DNA of 39,871 nt from a bacterium (GCA_021796115.1 JAJYOP010000017.1:1-39871); one strand, 5' to 3'. Positions 16,106 to 25,953 are shown, numbered from the stretch's first letter. The notes: a model not told the origin generated them from the sequence alone. Program-made: numbers and translations.

Positions 16106-16767
16106 TTAACACCTAATACTTTATGGAGTTGCGGCAGAATTTTTACATTTATATTTTTGTCTTTGTAAATGTTTTCAAAATATTTAAGCTTAGGCTGCAA
16201 AAAACTCTCATAAGGATTTTCCGGCTGCAAGATAAAAGGAATGTCTGCTTTTAATTCCTTAAGTATTCTGATTGACTCAAAAACATCCTCGTTGGTGGTG
16301 TTTTTTCCGATAACTGTTTTAATAAAAACTTCCTTCTGGGATGCGATTCTTAAAAATTCTCTATGCTCTTTCCATAATTCGCATAAGCCGGTTGAAGAAG
16401 GAAATTTAAAATCCATGGCCACGACATCAATACAATTTATTACCTCTTTAAGATTATTATATAAAATACCATTTGTTTCAAGGTGCACCGGCTTACCGAT
16501 TTCCGATAAACGAGGCGCTAATAATTTTATAAATTTCCAATTAAGAAGCGGCTCTCCTCCGGTTAGAGACACCGAGGCAAAGTTTTCAAAAGAACAGATT
16601 TGCTTGAAAGTTTCTTCTACAGTTTTTTCGGTATAAAAATCCAATTTAGTATCGCAGAAAGAACACCTGAGATTGCAACCGTAGAAACGGATAAAAACCT
16701 GGCTCTCGCCCTGATACACCCCTTCGCCTTGTATACTTTTAAAAATTTCTGATATTTTTGCGTTCAT
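16102..16767 (-). CDS. queE: 7-carboxy-7-deazaguanine synthase (radical SAM)
   Basis: EIFKSIQGEGVYQGESQVFIRFYGCNLRCSFCDTKLDF. Confidence 0.96.
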   Translation of the reverse strand: MNAKISEIFKSIQGEGVYQGESQVFIRFYGCNLRCSFCDTKLDFYTEKTVEETFKQICSFENFASVSLTGGEPLLNWKFIKLLAPRLSEIGKPVHLETNGILYNNLKEVINCIDVVAMDFKFPSSTGLCELWKEHREFLRIASQKEVFIKTVIGKNTTNEDVFESIRILKELKADIPFILQPENPYESFLQPKLKYFENIYKDKNINVKILPQLHKVLGVK

Positions 16768-16832
16768 ATTTTAACAGGAAGATAGATGATGGGAGATGGG
16801 TTTTTCCATCTATCCGCTCCCCTCTATTTTCT
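16768..16832. repeat. Word-hairpin repeat L5 (word GATAGATGATGGGAGATGG)
   Basis: AAGATAGATGATGGGAGATGGGTTTTTCCATCTATCCGCTCCCCTCTATTTTCT. Confidence 0.6.
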
Positions 16833-16836
16833 ATTT

Positions 16837-17490
16837 TCATTTTCTTAGTAAAGGATCAACTAACTCCAATTCTTCAAACGCTTTTATCCTAAACCTGCAA
16901 CTGTCGCATTTGCCGCATGGTTTTATCCCACCTTCATAACATGACCAGGTATGTTCGAACGGAACTTTTAATTTAAGCCCTAAAGTAATTATTTCTTTCT
17001 TATTCTTATTTATCAAAGGCGCTTCAATTTTTATATCCCCGCTTTTCATCCCCGAGTTGGCTGCCCGTTCGAAATTCCGTAAAAATTCCGGACGACAATC
17101 CGGGTAACCTGAGTAATCCTGGACATGCGCGCCGATAAATACTTTTTTTGCGCCGATACTTTCCGCCAGAGAAAAAGCATAGCTTAAAAAAACTATATTC
17201 CTGCCTGCCACATAAGTAGAAGGAATTACCTGCGTAACTAAATTTCGATTTTCCGGAACGTGTTTCTTTTTGTCGGTCAGGCTCGAATGGGTCCAGGAGA
17301 AAGCTGTCCTTACAAAATGGCGATTTATTTTATTCAATTCAACAATTTTAGTTGCCGCTTTTATTTCTTTTTTATGCCTCTGGTGATAATCGAAAATTAA
17401 AGCCGTAAGCACATGGCCATTTCTTTTGGCAAGATAAAGTGTTGTCGTAGAATCCAATCCGCCGGAAAGTAAAATAACTGCTCTTTTCAT
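16837..17490 (-). CDS. queC: 7-cyano-7-deazaguanine synthase
   Basis: AVILLSGGLDSTTTLYLAKRNG; CxxCxxC region CGKCDSCRFR. Confidence 0.97.
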   Translation of the reverse strand: MKRAVILLSGGLDSTTTLYLAKRNGHVLTALIFDYHQRHKKEIKAATKIVELNKINRHFVRTAFSWTHSSLTDKKKHVPENRNLVTQVIPSTYVAGRNIVFLSYAFSLAESIGAKKVFIGAHVQDYSGYPDCRPEFLRNFERAANSGMKSGDIKIEAPLINKNKKEIITLGLKLKVPFEHTWSCYEGGIKPCGKCDSCRFRIKAFEELELVDPLLRK

Positions 17491-17855
17491 TCCTTATAAA
17501 TAGCGCAGGAGCCTTCCGTCTCCCAGACTCTTATTTCTTCCAGGTTACATTTATTCTCTAAAATTAGCGGCTTTAACTCATTAAAAATATATTTTGTAAT
17601 CTCTTCGGAACTAGGATTTATTTTCGTAAAATATTCCAGTTTGTTGATATATTTATGGTCAAGTTTTTCTAAAGTTTCGCCAAGCATCTTTTTTAAATCA
17701 CCAAAATCCATAACCATGCCAAGGCCATTTAGTTCCTTCGCTGAAATTATCGCTTCCACCTTCCAGTTGTGGCCGTGCAGGCTTTCGCATTTTCCTTTAT
17801 ATCCTCGAAGCGAATGTGCGGCGCTGAAATTTGAAATAACTTTTATTTTATACAT
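17487..17855 (-). CDS. queD: 6-carboxytetrahydropterin synthase
   Basis: FSAAHSLRGYKGKCESLHGHNWKVEA; 4-nt overlap with queC. Confidence 0.96.
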   Translation of the reverse strand: MYKIKVISNFSAAHSLRGYKGKCESLHGHNWKVEAIISAKELNGLGMVMDFGDLKKMLGETLEKLDHKYINKLEYFTKINPSSEEITKYIFNELKPLILENKCNLEEIRVWETEGSCAIYKE

Positions 17856-18642
17856 TTATGACCTTTGGTTTAGCGATTTCTCTTTTTAAAAAAAGTTTGG
17901 CCAGTTTCATAAAACCTGCCGGCTCATCAGTCACATAGAAGTCTCTTTTCCCTTTTGCCTTACGGTTCCTTAAAAGGTTATAATCGCTTAATACTTTTTT
18001 GGTATGCAAAGCTACCTCTTTGGCTGAATCAACCACACAAATGCCCTTAAGATAACGCGCTATTTGTTTCTTAAGAAGCGGGTAATGGGTGCAGCCGAGT
18101 ATGATTACGTCTACGCCGGTAATTTTTAAATTTTTCAGATAATTCTCGATAACTCCATCCACTATCTTGCCGCTAAGTATGCCCTCTTCAACCAGCGGCA
18201 CAAAAAGCGGACAAGCCTCGGAATAAACTTTAACACCTTTATTGTTTTTCTTTATTGCCTGCTCGTAACTCCCGCTGGTAATTGTCGACCTGGTACCGAT
18301 AACGGCAATTTTCTTATTCACTGAAAGCTTAAGAGCTTTATTTGCCCCTGCTTCAATTACGCCAATAATCGGTATGCTGAAAATGTCTTTCAGGTAATCA
18401 AGCGCCAATGATGAGGCGGTATTACAGGCAATAACAATAATTTTTACTTTTTTCTTAAGTAAAAATAATATGTTTTCCGTGCTGAATTTTATTATTGTCG
18501 ATTTGGACTTATTTCCGTAAGGGACTCTTGCAGTATCGCCAAAATAAATTATGTCCTCATTAGGCAAGATGTTTTCGATTTCCTTTAAAACAGTAAGCCC
18601 GCCTACTCCTGAATCAAAAATACCTATTGCTCTTTCCTTCAT
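17848..18642 (-). CDS. murI: Glutamate racemase
   Basis: AIGIFDSGVGGLTVLKEI, IIVIACNTASSLALD, VDVIILGCTHYPLL. Confidence 0.97.
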   Translation of the reverse strand: MKERAIGIFDSGVGGLTVLKEIENILPNEDIIYFGDTARVPYGNKSKSTIIKFSTENILFLLKKKVKIIVIACNTASSLALDYLKDIFSIPIIGVIEAGANKALKLSVNKKIAVIGTRSTITSGSYEQAIKKNNKGVKVYSEACPLFVPLVEEGILSGKIVDGVIENYLKNLKITGVDVIILGCTHYPLLKKQIARYLKGICVVDSAKEVALHTKKVLSDYNLLRNRKAKGKRDFYVTDEPAGFMKLAKLFLKREIAKPKVINV

Positions 18643-18658
18643 ATCTTTTTACCCTCTT

Positions 18659-18765
18659 TAGGTTACGAAGGTTACGGGTGTTACGAAAGTTGTGAAGATT
18701 ACATTGTAATCACTTGATTTTTAGTGTAACCTAGGTAATCCTCGTAACATTCGTAACTTGACCTT
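18659..18765. repeat. Word-hairpin repeat L6 (word GTTACGAAG)
   Basis: GGTTACGAAGGTTACGGGTGTTACGAAAGTTGTG...GTAACCTAGGTAATCCTCGTAACATTCGTAACTTGACC. Confidence 0.85.
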
Positions 18766-18767
18766 AC

Positions 18768-19787
18768 CTACCTCCGCGCTAAAGAATCATACTCATTATC
18801 CATCGAAACAATTCCAAGCGCAATTGCCTCGGCAATTTGCATTTGATATGAATCATTTCTTAAAAATCTCTCTTCATAACGGTTGCTTAAATAACCCGTT
18901 TCAACCAGGACTGCCGGTACATAGGCAAGCCTTAATACATAATAAGGCGCCCTTTTGGGAGATTCGACTTTAAATCCTAAACTTTTGAACGAAAAGTAAA
19001 GCGAACGCGAGAGATCTACCGATAAAGAGTAATTCTTCGTAAGAACTATATCCCAAAGTATTGCTTCGGCATCCGGGGAAAGTTTATAGGAATAGAAGTT
19101 CTCTTCTTTCGCGAGTTTAAGCGCACGAGCTTGGCTGTCAAAGCGCGCAGGAGAAAGGTAGTAAATCTCTGTCCCTCTAAAACCACGCGAACGATTGGAA
19201 TTGCCATGAATACTTATAAAAATATCTGCATTATGCTTTTTAGCGATATCAACTCTTTGCTGGAGAGTAAGAAAAACATCCTTTGATCTTGTAAGAATAG
19301 CGTTGTAGCCTCTTTGTTTGAGTTCTTCTTTCAAATACTTCGCTATTTTCAAATTTATATCTTTTTCAGGATAGCCCCGGCAAGAAATCGCACCAGGGTC
19401 CTTGCCTCCATGTCCGGCATCGATAACTATGGTTTTTATCGTGAATGCTGTTCTTAAATTAACTTGCTCTTTAGCAAAAACTATTTTCTCCAGTTCCTGC
19501 GGAACGAAAAGTTTTCCGGAAGAATATTGTGGAGTATTTTTAAGGGTGAATGTCGCGCCATTAAAATAAGCGATATTTGAATTAAGAACAAGCCGTATGT
19601 CATTTCCGATGGAAAATATTTTTATAACATCATCGAAGGCGTTAAAGCTATATTGTAGATTATGTTTATTGCAAAAGTCATCTATAGATATGAATTCCTG
19701 GGGCCTGGACCTGATCGCCCCTCTGTATGTCGTAGTTTCACAGGCTGCCATAAGTATTAAAAACATTACTAAAATAAGTTTTTTCAT
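18768..19787 (-). CDS. N-acetylmuramoyl-L-alanine amidase (AmiC-type) lipoprotein
   Basis: Likely start MKKLILVMFLILMAACETT (lipobox); VIDAGHGGKDPGAISCRGYPEKDINL, SIHGNSN, VLVETGYLSN. Confidence 0.94.
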   Translation of the reverse strand: MKKLILVMFLILMAACETTTYRGAIRSRPQEFISIDDFCNKHNLQYSFNAFDDVIKIFSIGNDIRLVLNSNIAYFNGATFTLKNTPQYSSGKLFVPQELEKIVFAKEQVNLRTAFTIKTIVIDAGHGGKDPGAISCRGYPEKDINLKIAKYLKEELKQRGYNAILTRSKDVFLTLQQRVDIAKKHNADIFISIHGNSNRSRGFRGTEIYYLSPARFDSQARALKLAKEENFYSYKLSPDAEAILWDIVLTKNYSLSVDLSRSLYFSFKSLGFKVESPKRAPYYVLRLAYVPAVLVETGYLSNRYEERFLRNDSYQMQIAEAIALGIVSMDNEYDSLARR

Positions 19788-19832
19788 AAGAAGAATTATA
19801 CCATCCATAGCTTAAAAATCAACGCATAGAGC

Positions 19833-19927
19833 TAATTTGTAGTTTGTAGTTGGTAGTTAGTAGTTTGTCGAACGATAAAAACACGCAGTTTTATTTAAAA
19901 AAAATACTAACTACAAACTACCAACTA
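19833..19927. repeat. Word-hairpin repeat L7 (word GTAGTTnGTAGTT)
   Basis: TTGTAGTTTGTAGTTGGTAGTTAGTAGTTTG...ATACTAACTACAAACTACCAACTACTGG. Confidence 0.88.
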
Positions 19928-19937
19928 CTGGATTTTG

Positions 19938-21353
19938 CTACGCAAGAGAAGACAGGAGGGATTTTTCTTTTATCGTCAGGTAAGTTGCTTTGCTTATCAA
20001 TTTTAATTTTTCAACATTATCCTGAAGAATTTCTGAAGAGATATTTTTCAGGCTGGTATTATATTTTTGGGCAAGCAAAAATACATAGAAAGTATTTTTA
20101 TCGGAAAATGCTGCCTGATATGAATGGTGATTCCAATCGCTTCCAACAAACACCAGGACAATTTTATCCTTAAAGGCTTTGGAAAATGAATTCTGGATAG
20201 TTTCAATTATTTTCGCTGATGCATGGAAATAAAGCACTACTTCAATGAATTTCTGGCTTAGGCTAGCTCTTGTCCCGACTTCGGCGATAATCTCTTTTAA
20301 ACCAAAATCCGGAATGCCGGCCACTTTTTCACCGGCAAGTTTTCTCATTTCATTCTTATATTTTTCGACGAAATCCTGGTCGACAAAATTTATGTTTTTC
20401 AGGGCAGAATAAAAAGCGACGAATAGCTGGAAGAAATACATTTGCGCCATTAAGGATGATACTGGATTATTTATTTTTGCCTTAAACGCTACCGGCAAAA
20501 ATAAATCGCTTTTTGCTTTCAAATTGCAGATAGTTTTTACGTAAAAACCTTCTTTTTTTGAGCCAAGTGATTCCTGGAACAACTGGACAATCCAGGAAGA
20601 GAAATTGCTGCCGAAATTGCCGGAGATTTGAGGAAAAAAATAAGTGCGCGTTTCATCTTTATATTTTTCGGCAAGCTCGCAGGCTCCTCTCCTTGCATTT
20701 TCAAGATAAGATAAATACGTATCATAGACCGCTTCAAGCTTACTAAAATCCATTTTTAAAAGCAGGAATAAAGGAAGGTAAAATATCAGCGTATGCGGAC
20801 AGGAAAATCTTCCTCCAATATCGCTTTGGCCGTCAAATTGGATTGCCGCTTTTTTTGCCCCTTGCCAGCCTAGGGAATCAAGTTTCGGAAAAGCTTCTGG
20901 ATCTGCCAGCCACAAAAAATGTTCAGGCCAGTTATCGCCGAAAACCTCTTTTAATGTTTTTGCTAAAGATTGGGTCTCGAGGGTCGTTCCTGATTTTGAT
21001 ATAGGAATAATTAAAGTTCTTTCTATATTTTTTATATTCTTTAAAATTTCAGCTATAGCTTGAGGATCAAGGCTGTCGAGAGCAAAAAGTTTATGCCCCT
21101 TAAATAGCGAAAAGAGCGTTTTCATGCCGTTAATCGAACCGCCCATGCCGATAAAAATAAAGGAATCCTTCCCTTTTAACGCCGGCAGGAGTTCCGATAA
21201 GGTATCGTTTATGACTTCAAAAGGAGTAACTCTTACCCAGCCAAGACGCTTCTTATCTTTATCAAAACCCACCATCTTAAAAGGGTTGTCTGAAGGAACA
21301 AGGTCTTGGGATTTTCCCTCTGCGTCTAAAAGATATTTTTCAAGTGTATTCAT
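19938..21353 (-). CDS. pgi: Glucose-6-phosphate isomerase (SIS domain)
   Basis: FIFIGMGGSINGMKTL, LIIPISKSGTTLETQSLAK. Confidence 0.88.
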   Translation of the reverse strand: MNTLEKYLLDAEGKSQDLVPSDNPFKMVGFDKDKKRLGWVRVTPFEVINDTLSELLPALKGKDSFIFIGMGGSINGMKTLFSLFKGHKLFALDSLDPQAIAEILKNIKNIERTLIIPISKSGTTLETQSLAKTLKEVFGDNWPEHFLWLADPEAFPKLDSLGWQGAKKAAIQFDGQSDIGGRFSCPHTLIFYLPLFLLLKMDFSKLEAVYDTYLSYLENARRGACELAEKYKDETRTYFFPQISGNFGSNFSSWIVQLFQESLGSKKEGFYVKTICNLKAKSDLFLPVAFKAKINNPVSSLMAQMYFFQLFVAFYSALKNINFVDQDFVEKYKNEMRKLAGEKVAGIPDFGLKEIIAEVGTRASLSQKFIEVVLYFHASAKIIETIQNSFSKAFKDKIVLVFVGSDWNHHSYQAAFSDKNTFYVFLLAQKYNTSLKNISSEILQDNVEKLKLISKATYLTIKEKSLLSSLA

Positions 21354-21449
21354 CCAGCCCTTCCTTTTTTAAAAATTTTTTTAATAAACTTATTTTACCC
21401 AACCTTACCAAATTATTGCAGATATGCATGTTCTGTTTGGAAGGGCTGG
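21354..21449 (-). promoter_or_regulatory. Long-range 11-bp inverted repeat covering the pgi Shine-Dalgarno region
   Basis: CCAGCCCTTCC (21449-21439) and GGAAGGGCTGG (21364-21354) directly before the ATG at 21353. Confidence 0.6.
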
Positions 21450-21507
21450 GTTCATAATAAAAAAATTATAGCAGAATTTTATTTAATTCAAATAGTTTTC
21501 TAAAATT

Positions 21508-21861
21508 CTATATGCTTTCTATGATTTTTACTAAATCCTGAGGTATGATTGGTTTAACCAAATAGCCGATAGCGCCTAAAGATTCGGCCGGAGTTTTATT
21601 AGCAAAAATCTCATCGCCGGTAATAAAATACGCTTTTACCTGCGGATTGATTTCTTTTATTCTCGCTAATACTTCTGTGCCATTAATATCTGATAAATGC
21701 AAATCTAAAAATACAACATCGGGTTTATTTTCCTGATAAAGTTTTAGTCCTTCTTGTGGTTTTTGCGCGGTTAAAACATTTGCAGTTATCGCTCTTTCAA
21801 TAATTCTTTTGAGGGGTATTAATACTTCTACCTCGTCATCAATAATAAGGATTGTTTTCAT
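21508..21861 (-). CDS. Single-domain response regulator (receiver)
   Basis: TILIIDDEVEVLIPLKRII...PDVVFLDLHLSDINGTEVL...YLVKPI. Confidence 0.95.
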   Translation of the reverse strand: MKTILIIDDEVEVLIPLKRIIERAITANVLTAQKPQEGLKLYQENKPDVVFLDLHLSDINGTEVLARIKEINPQVKAYFITGDEIFANKTPAESLGAIGYLVKPIIPQDLVKIIESI

Positions 21862-21926
21862 AAGCCTGCACTCTTTTCGTTGCTTCCGTTATTGGTTGAC
21901 AGCTAAGGTTTTCTTAACTGCTGCAA

Positions 21927-22256
21927 TCACTTTGCTGGACGATAAGTTACTTCTTTTAATTTCGTAAGGAAATCAGAAATGTTATACACCCTTTTCAAGC
22001 TCTCATCGCAAACATGCAACAAATCTTCCGGTTCGCCTGGCTGACGGCTTATTTTATAAAGAAATTTGATTGCAAAAGAAGCAAATTTTAAAATCCATTG
22101 CGGGTGCGTACGCAAGCCTCCCAAGGAAAGCGATATACAATGGATATCATTTCTTATGTGATGGCTTAAGAGCTCCCAAATTAAAGGATTAACGGTTATA
22201 TTTTCCTTTTTTATTTTTTCGTAAATCTCATTTTCATTAGGTAATGGATTGGCCAT
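21927..22256 (-). CDS. Small protein resembling a histidine-kinase DHp domain without a catalytic domain
   Basis: WELLSHHIRNDIHCISLSLGGL...LLHVCDESLKRVYNISDFLTKLKEV resembles an H-box helix plus second DHp helix; no N/G boxes. Confidence 0.5.
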   Translation of the reverse strand: MANPLPNENEIYEKIKKENITVNPLIWELLSHHIRNDIHCISLSLGGLRTHPQWILKFASFAIKFLYKISRQPGEPEDLLHVCDESLKRVYNISDFLTKLKEVTYRPAK

Positions 22257-22311
22257 GATAACTCCTTTATTTCATATATTAATTGCCGCTAATCAGTAAA
22301 ATTCAACTACT

Positions 22312-22686
22312 TTATTCTGCAGTTTTTAGGCGCTCAACCAATTTTTGAAGCATTTCTAAACGTACCGGTTTTACTAAATATTCCTCTGCGCCTAAATATG
22401 CGGCATTATTCATAACTTCTGTATCATCCACGCGAGTTACCATGGTGCAAATTGTTTTCTTATCAATCTCTTTTATTCTCCGTAAAACCTCAATGCCATC
22501 AAATTCAGAAAAAGGCATATGCACGTCGATTATGCAGGCCTGGGGTTTAAATTTTTTGAATAATTCCACTGCCTCCGGACCACTTGCTGCAGTATGAACC
22601 GTAAATCCCTCTCTTTCGAATATATCTTTGAAAAGCAGACAAATATTTTCTTCATCGTCTACTATCAAAACGGTTTTCTTCTCCAT
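22312..22686 (-). CDS. Single-domain response regulator (receiver)
   Basis: TVLIVDDEENICLLFKDIFEREGF...ACIIDVHMPFSEFDGIEVL...EYLVKPVRLE. Confidence 0.96.
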   Translation of the reverse strand: MEKKTVLIVDDEENICLLFKDIFEREGFTVHTAASGPEAVELFKKFKPQACIIDVHMPFSEFDGIEVLRRIKEIDKKTICTMVTRVDDTEVMNNAAYLGAEEYLVKPVRLEMLQKLVERLKTAE

Positions 22687-22738
22687 CTTCTCACCTCCTT
22701 TCCAAGAAACAGATTAACACAGCTACGAATTTTATATA

Positions 22739-24808
22739 TTAGACAAACGGCAATTCAATAGAAAAAGTCGCACCGGTCCCTGCGCCCTTAGAACTTGCCC
22801 AAACTTTACCGCCATGGTCTTCGATAATCTTGCGGACTCTGCCTAAGCCCATGCCGGTTCCTTCGGTTGAAGCTTTAGTAGTAACAAAATCAAGGAAGAT
22901 GTCCTCAAGCATTTCTTTTTTTATGCCATAACCGTTATCGCTTAATTCGATAAGAAATGTTTTCGGTGTATTTTTGCTGACTTTGAAAGTTATCTTTTTT
23001 TCTTTTTGACCATTATGCTTAACGGCATGAATTGCATTGGTTGCTAAGTTAATAAAAACTTCTTCCAGGTGAATTTTGTTTCCTTTTAAGTTTATACCTT
23101 GCTCTATCTGCTTATCAAAAAATATTCCTTCATATTTAAACTGGGGCTCAACAATGCTTAAAAAATCATCAAGAATATCATCCAGCTTCAAGGTAACCTG
23201 TTCGCCTTTTGTCTGTGAAGAGAATTCCCTGATCGCTCTTATCATTTTAGAGATTCTGAATAAATCTTTTGTAATCCTGCTTAACCTGTCGGAAAGAAAA
23301 TTCAGTTTATCTTGAGGTATACAATCTTTTAGGTCTGCCGTAACCGTCATTTTCACAACATCAGTGATTCCTGTTACGGCGAATATCGGGTTATCTATTT
23401 CATGAGCCAGCGATGCGCTAAAATGATCCATCGCCCGTTGGCGCCTGATTTGCTCCTCTTTTGCAAGCCTTGTTTTCTCTTCCTGCCAAAAAAGACAGTT
23501 CTCGATAGCAAGGGAAGCTTCCGAAGAAACAATGTCAAAAATAACAAAATCTGAGGCTGTATATAGTGCTTTTTTCGGTTTGGGACCTAAAACAATAAAA
23601 GCGAATAAACCATTTTGTATAAAGCAAGGTATTGCAACTGTTTCAAGCGAGAATTTTAAAAAGCTTGTTTCTTCAACTAAAATAGACCGATGACGTTTTT
23701 CCAAGTAATTAACTAATGCTGAATTTATTGGAATATCTTTCTCCAAATTGATGTTTCCTTGAATGCGGTTTTGTTTTAAAACGTATTTTTTATCATCCTT
23801 TGAAAAAATATAAAATGCAATGAATTGGGGTTGTATAGCGTCAAAAATTCTAAGAATGATAATATTTAGTAAATCATCGAGAGCTCTTATCTGCATCATT
23901 GTTTTCGCAAGCTCTTTTAGAGCTGCTTGATAATTTGCTTCTTTTTTAAGAAGAATTTTTTCTGTTTGTTCACGTAAATAACTGTAAACAAAAATGCCAA
24001 CCGGAGATAAAACGCCCATTAATACAAGTGACCATAGCCAAGCTTTTGTTTTAATTCCAAACCATATCGGTAGAGCAAAAATAAACGAATATACAAAAAT
24101 GAAAATACCGGCGCGAGTAAATAGAAGACGGATATCCATGAGACGATATTTAACAATGGCATATGTATATACACAAGGGAAAATCATCATAAAAATGAAA
24201 CCAAAAGGGTAAATATTAATTCCGTAATTGGCTAAAAAATCTATACTGCCAAAAACTCCGAATAAAGTGCCTAGAAGAGCGTATTTTAGCCTTAGCTTTT
24301 CGATGTTAGAAATAACTTCACTTTTACTCGTTATTTTCAATAACAAAGAAATGATTGTATAACTAAATAACGCCACAAATATTATGATGAATATAGGATG
24401 GAGTGCTAAAGAGGCGCGTGGATAATATCCCCAATTATATTTATAAACTCCGTTTACAAATAAATTAGAAGACCATAAAAAAATTATAAAAAAACTGGCA
24501 GATAACCAGTTAAATATTGAAATAAGTCTGGCTTTTCTTCCAGTCAAAGCAGATACAAAATAGAAAAAGGTATACGGTATTAGAGTAATGCCGATATAGC
24601 TCATACGATACCAAAAGACTACGTCTGTTTCTTTATTGGAAATGATTGCGATAGAAGAAAACAATAGCCAAACAGCAATTGCTGATCCAAAGATAAAAAA
24701 ATTCTGATTAACCTTTGATTTTCTATTTTTTATAAAAGCGAACAAAGAGAAAACAAAAACGACGAGACATGATAAGATGTGAGACAGGAAGTAGAGGTTT
24801 AATTTCAT
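22739..24808 (-). CDS. Membrane sensor histidine kinase (7TM-type N-terminus, GAF, HisKA, HATPase)
   Basis: N-terminal ~8 hydrophobic segments; SLAHEIDNPIFAVTG H-box; NLATNAIHAVKHNGQ; GTGMGLGRVRKIIEDHGGKVWASS. Confidence 0.93.
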   Translation of the reverse strand: MKLNLYFLSHILSCLVVFVFSLFAFIKNRKSKVNQNFFIFGSAIAVWLLFSSIAIISNKETDVVFWYRMSYIGITLIPYTFFYFVSALTGRKARLISIFNWLSASFFIIFLWSSNLFVNGVYKYNWGYYPRASLALHPIFIIIFVALFSYTIISLLLKITSKSEVISNIEKLRLKYALLGTLFGVFGSIDFLANYGINIYPFGFIFMMIFPCVYTYAIVKYRLMDIRLLFTRAGIFIFVYSFIFALPIWFGIKTKAWLWSLVLMGVLSPVGIFVYSYLREQTEKILLKKEANYQAALKELAKTMMQIRALDDLLNIIILRIFDAIQPQFIAFYIFSKDDKKYVLKQNRIQGNINLEKDIPINSALVNYLEKRHRSILVEETSFLKFSLETVAIPCFIQNGLFAFIVLGPKPKKALYTASDFVIFDIVSSEASLAIENCLFWQEEKTRLAKEEQIRRQRAMDHFSASLAHEIDNPIFAVTGITDVVKMTVTADLKDCIPQDKLNFLSDRLSRITKDLFRISKMIRAIREFSSQTKGEQVTLKLDDILDDFLSIVEPQFKYEGIFFDKQIEQGINLKGNKIHLEEVFINLATNAIHAVKHNGQKEKKITFKVSKNTPKTFLIELSDNGYGIKKEMLEDIFLDFVTTKASTEGTGMGLGRVRKIIEDHGGKVWASSKGAGTGATFSIELPFV

Positions 24809-25872
24809 TGATTAGATATATCGATAAAAAAGATATGTTTTGTTTTATCTTCGCTAATTTTAATCTTATATTTACGATTCTCCAGAGATTTTTCAATAAT
24901 TTCCATCATATCTTCTTTACTGCGAGGGAAAAATAACCAATCACAAAACCAGTCAGAAGCAATAGATTTATGAACTTTTACATTTTTATGGGCAAGTGTC
25001 AAAATGCCTTTTTCATTTAATAAATTAAAACAAAAATTAATAACATCCCCTAAAATTAAACTTGGAAGATAATCCACTAAGCCAATGCTATAAATCAAAT
25101 CTTGCTTTCCAAAAAGCTTAGAATATTTTTCGGGTGTCTTATGCAAATTAACTATATTTTCTTGCACAAAATTAAATTTAATATCCTCAGAAGAATATTT
25201 ATCAAGCACTTTTTTTGAGAAATCTAATGCTTCTTTATCCCAATCTATCAAAGTAAACATCAATTTTTTATTGAGAAGCATCTTCTTATTTTCGAATATC
25301 TCGCTTATCTCACGACAAGAACCGCATCCAAGATTCATAATACTCATTTTTTCGATTTTAGAATTCTCAATAAAATAAATAAGCTTATCTTTCATTATAT
25401 CTTTTCTAATCCTAATAGCCTGTACATAGCTATCTTTGAGAAGATATTTGTCGCCGCAAAAACTAAGACCTTTCGATAACGGTTCGTTGTTATATAACAT
25501 TTCTATCAGTTTATAGTCTCCGGGATGACCTGATGGTTTATTGTAGCCCCATCTTAATAGAAAAATTTTATTGATGAAATTGTCAGCTTGTTTTCTAAAT
25601 ACTTGCTTAATCTTTTTTAAAATTTCTTTTTTGTCAATTGCTACCTCTATATCTGCCATCTTTCCTATCAAATAATCAGAATATGAGCTATAAAGAGTAT
25701 ATGCTTTATCCTGAGGAATTTTGTTATCGATAATAAGCTTTTCTAGGTCAAACATTTTCTGAAGATATTCTTCTACATCGGTCTCAAAAAAATTCTGCAA
25801 TAGCTTTTTCTTGTTGGTATCTGGTATTTTTACAAAAATGCCTTCGAGTTGTTGTTTTATTTCGCTAGTCAT
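24805..25872 (-). CDS. SAM-dependent methyltransferase, PhcB-like (candidate)
   Basis: GHPGDYKLIEMLYNNEP...YVQAIRIRKDIMKDKLIYFIE; SAM motif MNLGCGSCREISEIF; ATGA overlap with the downstream kinase. Confidence 0.7.
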   Translation of the reverse strand: MTSEIKQQLEGIFVKIPDTNKKKLLQNFFETDVEEYLQKMFDLEKLIIDNKIPQDKAYTLYSSYSDYLIGKMADIEVAIDKKEILKKIKQVFRKQADNFINKIFLLRWGYNKPSGHPGDYKLIEMLYNNEPLSKGLSFCGDKYLLKDSYVQAIRIRKDIMKDKLIYFIENSKIEKMSIMNLGCGSCREISEIFENKKMLLNKKLMFTLIDWDKEALDFSKKVLDKYSSEDIKFNFVQENIVNLHKTPEKYSKLFGKQDLIYSIGLVDYLPSLILGDVINFCFNLLNEKGILTLAHKNVKVHKSIASDWFCDWLFFPRSKEDMMEIIEKSLENRKYKIKISEDKTKHIFFIDISNQ

Positions 25873-25944
25873 AGATTATTTAGTGTTTTTAGAAAGTATT
25901 TAATTGCTTGGAAGGAGATAATTGACTGTATGTTCATTATTTAA

Positions 25945-25953
25945 ATTATACCA
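25945..25953 (-). promoter_or_regulatory. Extended -10 promoter element upstream of the methyltransferase-kinase genes
   Basis: TTGGTATAAT (TGn-TATAAT) on the minus strand; -35 is weak. Confidence 0.4.

Noticed and set aside
18659-18765. Short tandem repeats as a CRISPR array
   Set aside because: Units are about 9-10 nt, degenerate, without unique spacers, and inverted in the second half; no cas genes.
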